From F23-B02 sp963620985 (lineage in GTDB: Bacteria > Bacillota > Clostridia > Oscillospirales > Oscillospiraceae), in assembly GCA_963620985.1 (NCBI GenBank), contig CAVFCI010000004.1:1-64000 (forward strand): DNA of 64,000 nt, read 5' to 3'. This document shows positions 57,387 through 64,000 of this stretch, piece after piece. Numbering within the stretch: position 1 is the stretch's first letter; every line of letters starts with the position of its first letter. The position numbers and the translations under genes were made by a program. The notes under the pieces were generated by a model. That model was not told where the DNA came from, ran no database searches, and saw nothing but the letters and a program-made list of their open reading frames with translations.

Positions 57387-58487
57387 ATGAAAAAACTGCA
57401 TATCGCGCTTATCGCGCTGTTTCTGGCCGTCATAGTCCTCCCCTCGGCGTTTGTCTTTGCCGGTGAGGACAGGACATTTTCCGACAACGAGAACCGTATG
57501 CTGCAAACAGCACCTGAGCTGACCCTCTCGAGCATACTCGACGGCAGCTTTCAGAACAGGATAACCGACTATATCTCCGACCAGTTCCCCGCGCGAGACA
57601 CATGGACGCAGCTCGGAACGGAGATAAAGAAGCTGCTCGGCTTTAAGGATATAGGCGGCGCGTACCTCGGCGAGGACGGCTATTATATCGAAAAGATAAC
57701 GCCCGACAGCGTCGATGAGAAAAATCTCAGCCGCAATATCTCGCTCGTGTCCGATTTTACGAGCGCAAATAAGGACATTCCCGCAACGATGCTGCTCGTT
57801 CCCGCGACGGGCACCGTCATGAGCGACAAGCTTCCGGCTCATGCGCAGATGTACGATGCGCAGAAGCTGTACGAGACGGTAAGGTCGGCGCTTCCGGATG
57901 TGAGCTTCCCCGACCTGTATACCGCGCTCACACAGGCCAAGACATCCCAGCAGGTCTACTACCGCACAGACCACCACTGGACATGGTACGGTGCGCACAC
58001 GGCGTATAAAACGCTGCTGCCGGACGGAAAGTACAACGCATCGCCCGAGCTGTTTTCCGACAGCTTCCTCGGCACGACCTACTCAAAGACCCTCGATCCC
58101 GCGGCACAGCCCGACGAGGTGTATATCTCCGAGGTCTCCGACAGCGTCACCGTCACCGCCGACGGCAAGGAGATACCGCTGTACAACATGTCCGCAGCCG
58201 GTGAAAAGGATAAGTACACCGTCTTCTTCGGCGGAAACTACGGCGAGACGACGATATCCGGCGGCTGCAATAACGGAAAAACGCTTCTCATTATAAAGGA
58301 CTCGTTTGCAAACAGCCTTGTGCCCTTCCTCACAGCCGATTACGAGAATATAATCATGCTCGACCTGCGCTACTACATGGGCTCGGCGCAGCAGCTCATA
58401 TCCGAGCGCGGCGTGGATGAGATACTTTTCGTGTGCGAGATGAGCAGCTTTGCAAACGACAGAAATATGGTCAAATTGGGGTTTTGA
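57387..58487 (+). CDS. DHHW (AlgX/AlgJ-like) protein
   Basis: A 366-residue exported protein with an N-terminal membrane/signal segment (about 3-24) and an SGNH-hydrolase-like domain. The signature YYRTDHHWTWYGAHTAY falls at about 190-206, with a candidate nucleophile serine in IIKDSFANSLVPFL (about 300). It is expected to transfer acetyl groups supplied by the MBOAT partner onto a cell-surface glycan. GAGGTG precedes ATG 57387. Confidence 0.88.
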   Translation: MKKLHIALIALFLAVIVLPSAFVFAGEDRTFSDNENRMLQTAPELTLSSILDGSFQNRITDYISDQFPARDTWTQLGTEIKKLLGFKDIGGAYLGEDGYYIEKITPDSVDEKNLSRNISLVSDFTSANKDIPATMLLVPATGTVMSDKLPAHAQMYDAQKLYETVRSALPDVSFPDLYTALTQAKTSQQVYYRTDHHWTWYGAHTAYKTLLPDGKYNASPELFSDSFLGTTYSKTLDPAAQPDEVYISEVSDSVTVTADGKEIPLYNMSAAGEKDKYTVFFGGNYGETTISGGCNNGKTLLIIKDSFANSLVPFLTADYENIIMLDLRYYMGSAQQLISERGVDEILFVCEMSSFANDRNMVKLGF

Positions 58488-58490
58488 AAA

Positions 58491-59981
58491 ATGAAAAGAA
58501 TAAAAAGACTCGCGGCGGCATTTCTGGCCGTGCTGATGCTCATAGGCGTGCTGCCCGTATCGGCGCATGCCGACGGCGATAAGCTCATCGCCCTCACCTT
58601 CGACGACGGCCCCTCGGGCAAGAACACCGCCCGTCTGCTCGACGGCTTGAAGGAGCGCGGCGCACACTGCACCTTCTTCTACGTCGGACAGATGGTCGAA
58701 AACAATCCCGGCCTCGTAAAGCGGGCATGGGAGGAGGGGCACGAGATAGCCAGCCACACCTACTCACATCCGCAGATGACAAAGAAGACCGACGCGCAGA
58801 TACGGCAGGAGCTTCAGAAAAACGACGCGCTGCTCGACAAAGCGCTCGGGCTCGACTTCAGCTATATGCTCCGCCCGCCCTACGGCGACTATAATCAGCG
58901 CACCCTTGCGGCCTCGAACACGCCCTGCTTCTTCTGGTCGATGGACACCTACGACTGGAAGAGCCTGAACGCCGACTCTGTCTACCGCGAGTTCATAAAG
59001 CAGGCACGCGACGGCTCGATAGCGCTGCTGCACGATACGCACGCGACCTCGGTCACGGCGGCGCTGCGAGCGATCGACACGCTTCAGGCGCAGGGCTACA
59101 AATTCGTGACCCTGAGCGAAATGTTCATGCGCCGCGGCATAAGCCTCGAAAACGGCAAAATTTATTTTAACGCCTTCCCCGGCAAAAACGGAACAGCCTC
59201 GGCTATAGCACAGCCCGACGTGAGCCTGAAGGACGGCCTCATCACAATATCGGGCGACTCCCGCGGCAGCGTTTACTACACGCTCGACGGCAGTCTCCCC
59301 ACCCCGAAGAACGCGATCAAATACACAGGCCCGTTTTCCGTCAAGCCGAACACCGTCATCCGCGCACAGAGCGTCGTCAAATGGAACGGCATACGCTCGG
59401 ACGAGACGCAGGTGACCTGCTCCGAGCGCGGCAACCTCTTTGCCGACGTTAAGCCCGGCGACTGGTGCTATAAGGACATCGACCGCGTCGTTGCCGACGG
59501 CATATTCAACGGCACGGCTAAAAACGTGTTCTCTCCGAACGCAAAGCTCACCCGAGCCATGCTCGCGACGGTGCTCTACCGCGCAGCGGGAAAGCCCGAG
59601 GTCAGCGGCGAGCTGGCGTATGCCGATGCTCCCGAGGCCGGAAGCTGGTGCTATGACGCGCTCGTCTGGGCGAGCGAAAACGGCATAGTCCGCGGCTACG
59701 CCGACGGCTGCGTCCGCCCGAGCTGGAATATAGGCCGTGCGGAGCTTGCGTGCATGATAGCCCGCTATCTCAGTGTATCCGGCAGGGATCTCACGGGACT
59801 TGACGACGTGCTTTCCTCCTTCTCCGATGCGGATAAGGTGCCCGAGGGCATGAGAAGTGAGGTAAACGCCGTGTGTGCGCTTGGCATAATGAAGGGCACA
59901 GACGACGGAACTCTCACGCCGGACAGCCCGTCCACCCGCGCCCAGACCGCCGTCATGCTTGGCCGCATGCTTGATCTGTGA
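58491..59981 (+). CDS. Polysaccharide deacetylase with SLH domains
   Basis: A 496-residue exported protein. Signal peptide (about 1-27), then a NodB deacetylase domain (about 30-215) with the metal/catalytic residues in LTFDDGPS, SHTYSHPQ and RPPYGD. A small CHB_HEX_C-like beta domain follows (about 250-310, YYTLDGSLPTP), then three SLH repeats (about 315-496) for binding to the cell wall. It starts three bases after the DHHW gene, closing a set that edits surface glycans. Confidence 0.9.
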   Translation: MKRIKRLAAAFLAVLMLIGVLPVSAHADGDKLIALTFDDGPSGKNTARLLDGLKERGAHCTFFYVGQMVENNPGLVKRAWEEGHEIASHTYSHPQMTKKTDAQIRQELQKNDALLDKALGLDFSYMLRPPYGDYNQRTLAASNTPCFFWSMDTYDWKSLNADSVYREFIKQARDGSIALLHDTHATSVTAALRAIDTLQAQGYKFVTLSEMFMRRGISLENGKIYFNAFPGKNGTASAIAQPDVSLKDGLITISGDSRGSVYYTLDGSLPTPKNAIKYTGPFSVKPNTVIRAQSVVKWNGIRSDETQVTCSERGNLFADVKPGDWCYKDIDRVVADGIFNGTAKNVFSPNAKLTRAMLATVLYRAAGKPEVSGELAYADAPEAGSWCYDALVWASENGIVRGYADGCVRPSWNIGRAELACMIARYLSVSGRDLTGLDDVLSSFSDADKVPEGMRSEVNAVCALGIMKGTDDGTLTPDSPSTRAQTAVMLGRMLDL

Positions 59982-59994
59982 AAATAAATAACGT

Positions 59995-60024
59995 GCCCCC
60001 TGTGCAGAATGCTGCACAGGGGGC
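59995..60024 (+). terminator. Strong hairpin downstream of the deacetylase gene
   Basis: A 13-bp perfect stem GCCCCCTGTGCAG/CTGCACAGGGGGC without a clear T tract. A second stem with T tail lies 25 bases on. Confidence 0.5.
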
Positions 60025-60047
60025 TATTGCATTGATAGAAGTAAAGC

Positions 60048-60078
60048 AAAACCGTCACTTGGCAGAGTGGCGGTTTTT
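60048..60078 (+). terminator. Terminator between convergent genes
   Basis: AAACCGTCAC-ttggcaga-GTGGCGGTTT with a following T run. Confidence 0.65.
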
Positions 60079-60143
60079 AGCTTAGCTATAACTCGTTTCT
60101 TCAAGAGCTAACCGCTTGCCGCAGCCGGCCTGAGGCCGAGGCT

Positions 60144-60713
60144 TTATTTTTCCGGCCATGGGACGGGGGTCTGCCCCTTATCGACGATGAGGTAGGCTCT
60201 CTGCGCTATGCGCGCCATGGGAGCGTCGGACAGAGAGTCGGAGTAAAACGCCTCGGTCACTGCATCGGGATGCGCCTCGTAAAACCTGCGCACCTTTTCC
60301 TCGCCGTGGCAGTTTTTGCCGTACATTTTGCCCGTGTGCTTATCCATGGGCGAGGCGATGAGCTCGATGCCGAGCCTGTCGGTCATCGGGCGGACGACAA
60401 ACTCCGGCGAGGCGGAGATAACGATATCGTCACTGCTGTGCTGTGCACGGTACCACGGGGCTATCCAGCTCTCGTGCTCGTCCCAGTAGAGCTTCAGCAC
60501 CGCGTCAATGTCGTCGATGCGGCGCACGAAGCTGAAAATATTCTCCTTGAGCGTCTCCTTCGGGATGAGCTTCAGAAGATACGCAAGCCCTATGACGGCC
60601 ATCCTCGGCAGCCAGAGCAGCAGCGCCAGCGGGTGACGGCGCATATACCACTTGACGAAGGTCACCGAGGAGTCGGGATAAAAAATAGTTTTGTCAAAAT
60701 CGTATGTATTCAT
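60144..60713 (-). CDS. HAD-superfamily phosphatase (IB type)
   Basis: A 189-residue HAD phosphatase. Motif I is YDFDKTIFYPDSS, with the nucleophile aspartate; motif II lies in VISASPEF, and the acidic motif in YSDSLSDAPM. A hydrophobic helix at about 30-50 is unusual for a soluble HAD and suggests membrane association. It lies three bases after the P-type ATPase gene on the same strand. The substrate is unknown. Confidence 0.75.
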   Translation of the reverse strand: MNTYDFDKTIFYPDSSVTFVKWYMRRHPLALLLWLPRMAVIGLAYLLKLIPKETLKENIFSFVRRIDDIDAVLKLYWDEHESWIAPWYRAQHSSDDIVISASPEFVVRPMTDRLGIELIASPMDKHTGKMYGKNCHGEEKVRRFYEAHPDAVTEAFYSDSLSDAPMARIAQRAYLIVDKGQTPVPWPEK

Positions 60714-60716
60714 AAT

Positions 60717-62603
60717 TTATTTTACCTTATATATTCCGTATGCCTTGCAGACCGAGAGCATGAACGCGAGAGTGTCCGCACTTACGGCGGCGATCATGCC
60801 GATGCTGCCGAACGCGGCAAGCAGCAGCACCGCGAGCTTTACGAGCAGCGCAAGAGCGAAAATGAGGCTGACGGCTTTGCTCGTTTTCCGGCATATGCTC
60901 AGCGCCAGCGGCAGCTTGCGTATATCGTCGCTCATGATGAGTATGCCCGACCTCGACGCGGGAGCCTCAGCGTTCAGAGCGCCCATGGCGACGCCGGCAT
61001 CGGCGCGGCTGAGCACCCTCGCGTCGCTCACCGCATCGCCGACAAACGCGAGCTTGCCGGCATGCTTTTCACGCAGCAGCTCGCCGACGGCGACGACCTT
61101 GTCCTCCGGCAGAAGCTCTGTCATAACGTCCGACACGCCCAGAGCGCGGCCAACGGCCTTGCCGACGCGGTCGGTATCGCCCGTCAGCAGCACCGCCTTT
61201 TCGATGCCGAGGGCGTACAGCTCGCGCACAGCGTCCTTTGCGCCGTCCTTGACCCTGTCGTCGATGATGATATAGCCGTAATATATTCCGGCGGCGGCGA
61301 CGTGCACGACGGACAGATGCCTGTCCGTGCGGTCGCACTTGATGCCGTTGGTGTTCATGAGCGCAGTGTTCCCGACGAGCACTTTACGTCCGTAGACCTC
61401 GGCCTCAACGCCGCGGCCTGCAAGCTCGCGCACGTTTCTGACCTGCTCGGGGTCGATCACCGTGGTGCTGGCTCTGCGCAGCGACAGGGCTATCGGGTGG
61501 CTGGAGTGGCACTCGGCAGCCGCCGCGAGCGAGACGAGGTCTGCGCTGCTTATGCCGCGCGGCTCAACGCCGATAACGGAAAAGCTGCCCTCCGTCACCG
61601 TGCCGGTCTTGTCCATGACCACCGTGGCCGAGGCGGCGAGAGCCTCAAGCTCGGACTTGCTGCGGATGATGATGCCGTGCCCGACGGCGGTGCTCAGTCC
61701 GGCGAAATACGCCATTGAGGACGCGATGAGCGGCGCTGTGAGCGAGGCCGAGGCAAGGAATATGAGCGCCCTGTGCGTCCAGACGAGCCAGTCGTCCGTG
61801 ATGATCGAGGGTATGACCGCCAGCGCGGCGGCGAGGAATATAACGATAGGCGTGAACAGCCTTGCCGTGCGCGCAAAGCGCGCTTCGCGCCTTGAAACGC
61901 TCTTGGGTGCGTTCTCGACGATATCCGCCGTGCGCAGGAGCGTTGAGTTGTTGTACAGCCCCGTGACGCGGATCTTCAGCGTACCGCCGAGGTTCACGCA
62001 GCCGGAAACGACCTCGTTTCCGACACCCACGTCGATGGGGTCTCTGTCGCCGGTGTAGGCCGAGGCATCGACCGAGCTGCTGCCGTCAACGACTATGCCG
62101 TCAAGGGGGATAAGCTCGTTTTTGCCGACCGTCATGACCGTCCCCGGGCGGATGCGCTCGGGGGAGACCATGTTTATGCGCCCGTCCTGCTCGACCGCGA
62201 CGTATTCGGGACGCAGGTAGGCAAGATACGGCGTGCGCTTATGGTTCTTGCCGGCGAAGATGTGCTCAAAGCAGCTTCCGACGCAGAAGGCGACGAGGAC
62301 GAAAAACGCCTCGGTAAAGTTCTGCATGCAGCTCGTTCCGATGCAGGCGAGGACGATAAGCATATCGTATGACAGGAGCCTTCCGTGCCGGAGCTGCTCG
62401 AACGATCTGCGCAGCGGCGTGACTGCTGCGGCAAGCACCGGCACGATGCCCAGCGCGAGCGTCAGCCATTTGGGAAGATTGAGATACACCGCGCTTACCG
62501 CCGAGGCCGCGATAAACAGCGCAAGAGCTATTCCCAACGGCAGCAGCTCGCGTTCAAGCTCGATACGCGCCCTGTCGCGCTGCCGTAGATCCTTATGCTT
62601 CAT
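60717..62603 (-). CDS. P1B-like P-type ATPase lacking the CPC motif
   Basis: A 628-residue P-type ATPase with about eight membrane segments. It has the actuator loop VTGLYNNSTLLRTADIVENA, phosphorylation site VVMDKTGTVTEG (D at about 332), the SHPIA motif of heavy-metal P1B pumps, GDxxN-type ATP loop VLLTGDTDRVG, and VAFVGDAVSDARVLSRADAG. It lacks an N-terminal HMA metal-binding domain. At the transmembrane metal site where CPC is expected, the alignment gives S-L-T. The transported ion therefore cannot be predicted from known P1B subgroups. Co-transcribed with a HAD phosphatase. Confidence 0.85.
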   Translation of the reverse strand: MKHKDLRQRDRARIELERELLPLGIALALFIAASAVSAVYLNLPKWLTLALGIVPVLAAAVTPLRRSFEQLRHGRLLSYDMLIVLACIGTSCMQNFTEAFFVLVAFCVGSCFEHIFAGKNHKRTPYLAYLRPEYVAVEQDGRINMVSPERIRPGTVMTVGKNELIPLDGIVVDGSSSVDASAYTGDRDPIDVGVGNEVVSGCVNLGGTLKIRVTGLYNNSTLLRTADIVENAPKSVSRREARFARTARLFTPIVIFLAAALAVIPSIITDDWLVWTHRALIFLASASLTAPLIASSMAYFAGLSTAVGHGIIIRSKSELEALAASATVVMDKTGTVTEGSFSVIGVEPRGISSADLVSLAAAAECHSSHPIALSLRRASTTVIDPEQVRNVRELAGRGVEAEVYGRKVLVGNTALMNTNGIKCDRTDRHLSVVHVAAAGIYYGYIIIDDRVKDGAKDAVRELYALGIEKAVLLTGDTDRVGKAVGRALGVSDVMTELLPEDKVVAVGELLREKHAGKLAFVGDAVSDARVLSRADAGVAMGALNAEAPASRSGILIMSDDIRKLPLALSICRKTSKAVSLIFALALLVKLAVLLLAAFGSIGMIAAVSADTLAFMLSVCKAYGIYKVK

Positions 62604-62701
62604 TGTCCGGCCTCCTGTCGAATAAAAATACCCATGCTAAATCAATTATATAATACATGTCAAATCCGCATACACATAATTTTAACAAATACTTTTATTC
62701 C

Positions 62702-62730
62702 TTGACATAATAATGCTCAAATGTTATGAT
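62702..62730 (+). promoter_or_regulatory. Promoter of the XRE/S24 regulator
   Basis: TTGACA (62702-62707), 17-bp spacer, TATGAT (62725-62730). Confidence 0.75.
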
Positions 62731-62772
62731 AAAATAAACATATATATTATTGTATAACAGGAGGTGTGCCGC

Positions 62773-63516
62773 TTGAGAGGCTCGATGCTCAAGGAGATAC
62801 TTCAGGAGCAGGGCATAAGCATAAGCGAGCTTGCCCGAAGGCTGAACGTTTCCGCACAGACACTTTACAGCATGGTAAAGCGCGATAACCAGAAGGTCGA
62901 TTTCGACATGATGATGCATATCTGCAAGCAGCTGAACGTTCCGGTCGAGCGGCTGTGCGAGGATATCGTGCTTCCCAAAATGCCCGACCTGCGCGAGTGG
63001 CAGTTTATCGGCAAATACAGGCGGCTGTCCGACAGCGGCAGGGAACTGGTCGATATGGTCATCGACCATGAGCTTGGCCGCGGCGAGGAAGCTCCCGCGC
63101 AGCAGAGCGAGGACAGCAGGGTCATACCGCTTTACCTCACTCCGGCGGCTGCCGGCTATGCCTCACCGGCTCTCGGCGACGATTACGAGGACTACACGGT
63201 CGATAAAAGCTCTCCCGCCGACTTTGCCGTGCGCATCGAAGGCGACAGCATGGAGCCGTATATCCGCGACGGCTCGATAGCGCTGTGCAAGCGCGGCGCT
63301 ATCATCCACGACGGCGATGTCGGCCTGTTTTTCGTTGACGGCGACATGAAGTGCAAGCAGTATTGTCAGGATTACAGCGGAAACGTGTACCTGTTCTCGG
63401 CAAACCGTGCGCGCAGCGATGCCGACGTTACCGTCATGGCAAGCTCGGGCATCACGCTCATGTGCTTCGGCAAGGTGCTGCTGGATAAGAGCATACCGCT
63501 GCCTGAAATGGGGTGA
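62773..63516 (+). CDS. XRE-family regulator with S24 (LexA-like) protease domain
   Basis: A 247-residue repressor with an N-terminal XRE helix-turn-helix (ISISELARRLNVSAQTLYSM, about 14-33) and a C-terminal S24 autoprotease domain. The expected cleavage site is Ala-Gly in AAAGYASP, the nucleophile serine lies in EGDSMEPYI and the general-base lysine in GDMKCKQY. Such proteins fall off DNA after RecA- or stress-triggered self-cleavage, as phage and LexA repressors do. TTG 62773 has AGGAGGTG at the right spacing; ATG 62785 is the alternative. No phage genes flank it. Confidence 0.82.
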   Translation: MRGSMLKEILQEQGISISELARRLNVSAQTLYSMVKRDNQKVDFDMMMHICKQLNVPVERLCEDIVLPKMPDLREWQFIGKYRRLSDSGRELVDMVIDHELGRGEEAPAQQSEDSRVIPLYLTPAAAGYASPALGDDYEDYTVDKSSPADFAVRIEGDSMEPYIRDGSIALCKRGAIIHDGDVGLFFVDGDMKCKQYCQDYSGNVYLFSANRARSDADVTVMASSGITLMCFGKVLLDKSIPLPEMG

Positions 63517-63520
63517 GGCA

Positions 63521-64000
63521 ATGACGTTTGAAAACAAGCTGCCTGCGGGCTATGAGACGAGCACGGTCGATCTTGACGCGGACAAAAAGCTGAAAATCAA
63601 AATTTACGCCGCCTCTGCCGCGGCCGCAGCCGTGCTTATCGCGCTCGGCTGCCTGATAAGGAGCATAAGCCTGCTGTTTGACGCAGCGGGAGCCTTTGCG
63701 CTGATAATAAGGTTCATCCTCCTTGTGCTCGTGCTCGCGGCAAGCCTCGCGGGGCAGGAATATCTGAAATGCCTTATCCTCGGCAGGCTCACCGGCAAGC
63801 CCGCGCGCGTCGTGCGCGAGGGGATGAGCGCAAGGATAGAATACAAATGCTGGCTGGACAGGAAAAGCTATGTCATCATGAGCCTATTACCTGCCGCCGC
63901 CGTGTGCCTTGTGCTGCTCCTGCTCATGCTCATGCTGCCGGACAGTCTTTTCTGGCAGTGCTATGTGATATTCACCGTCACCCTCGCCGGAGCCGCCGGA
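63521..64000 (+). CDS. DUF3267-like membrane protein (partial)
   Basis: At least 160 residues, cut off by the window end. Starts MTFENKLPAGYETSTVDLDA, similar to the start of DUF3267 membrane proteins, with hydrophobic segments at about 29-46, 58-80 and 115-135. DUF3267 proteins usually carry an HExxH zinc motif; at about residue 80 this one reads QEYLK, so catalysis by that motif is not expected. Family assignment is tentative. It starts four bases after the S24 regulator. Confidence 0.5.
   Translation, partial: MTFENKLPAGYETSTVDLDADKKLKIKIYAASAAAAAVLIALGCLIRSISLLFDAAGAFALIIRFILLVLVLAASLAGQEYLKCLILGRLTGKPARVVREGMSARIEYKCWLDRKSYVIMSLLPAAAVCLVLLLLMLMLPDSLFWQCYVIFTVTLAGAAG

Noticed and set aside
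56022..57998. A 658-codon open frame on the minus strand opposite the MBOAT and DHHW genes
   Set aside because: It lies antisense to two clear protein genes. Its product is low-complexity and His/Arg/Glu-rich, as expected from the complement of GC-rich codons, and it has no ribosome site.
60270..61718. A 482-codon open frame on the plus strand opposite the HAD and P-type ATPase genes
   Set aside because: Shadow of two well-supported genes; no recognisable domain or ribosome site.

Overview
The window looks like chromosome of a strictly anaerobic, GC-rich Clostridia (Oscillospiraceae/Ruminococcaceae-like Firmicute). The grounds are Gram-positive regulators (Rex, NiaR, MarR, ECF sigma with zinc-finger anti-sigma), a regulatory CBS-containing Mn pyrophosphatase, an Na+-pumping decarboxylase with a separate biotin carrier, a BofC-like secreted protein, an SLH-anchored deacetylase, strong GGAGG ribosome sites and TTGACA/TATAAT promoters. 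No species can be named from sequence alone.

Layout. 1-1850: an acyl-ACP thioesterase gene bracketed by inverted repeats of about 225 bp, one arm carrying a nested 162-bp element. 1854-4490: marR, DUF1538 membrane protein and PII-like protein. 4815-8229: a tandem TupA-type ATP-grasp protein coupled to moaA and a MOSC protein. 8269-11446 (minus): pncB-niaR and an EIIC/PfoR-like membrane protein with its own operator. 11577-13698: a YhgE/Pip-like repeat protein and, divergently, a DivIVA-like coiled-coil protein. 13958-17667 (minus): trmB-xth-dusB-sigma-anti-sigma, every junction overlapping. 17867-21884: rex, mnmE and the CBS pyrophosphatase. 22173-31774: one long aromatic amino acid operon, with a leader holding two terminators, then pheA, aroB, aroC, a fused aroE-aroK, aroQ, aroA, tyrA, DAHP synthase and an aminotransferase. 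This covers the whole shikimate pathway and the Phe/Tyr branch. 31783-34085 (minus): an ABC transporter. 34246-37618 (minus): the Na+-pumping decarboxylase. 37772-41081: a small unknown protein, PBP1A, a BofC-like protein and a DUF1292 protein. 41124-41323: 6S RNA.

41653-50383 is a compact phage-head/tail-like island: terminase, portal, protease, decoration, capsid, connectors, and a few tail-hub genes. It has no integrase, replication, tape-measure or lysis genes, and host-like composition. I consider it the most interesting locus, a candidate domesticated capsid or gene-transfer-agent-like cluster or a defective prophage. Downstream are a tocopherol-cyclase-like protein, a nucleotidyltransferase, a lipase-like hydrolase, a cell-surface set (transglutaminase-like, DUF4358 lipoprotein, MBOAT, DHHW, deacetylase-SLH), a HAD phosphatase, a P-type ATPase without the CPC motif, and an XRE/S24 autoproteolytic repressor with a partial membrane protein at the window edge.

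Several families of palindromic intergenic repeats recur: the 162-bp element (2 copies), a hairpin-bounded element of about 220-270 bp (2 copies plus one end), a palindromic unit of about 100 bp in tandem, and the inverted-repeat arm family. They occupy most of the non-coding space and show direct signs of mobility (nested insertion) and conserved folding (co-varying arms).
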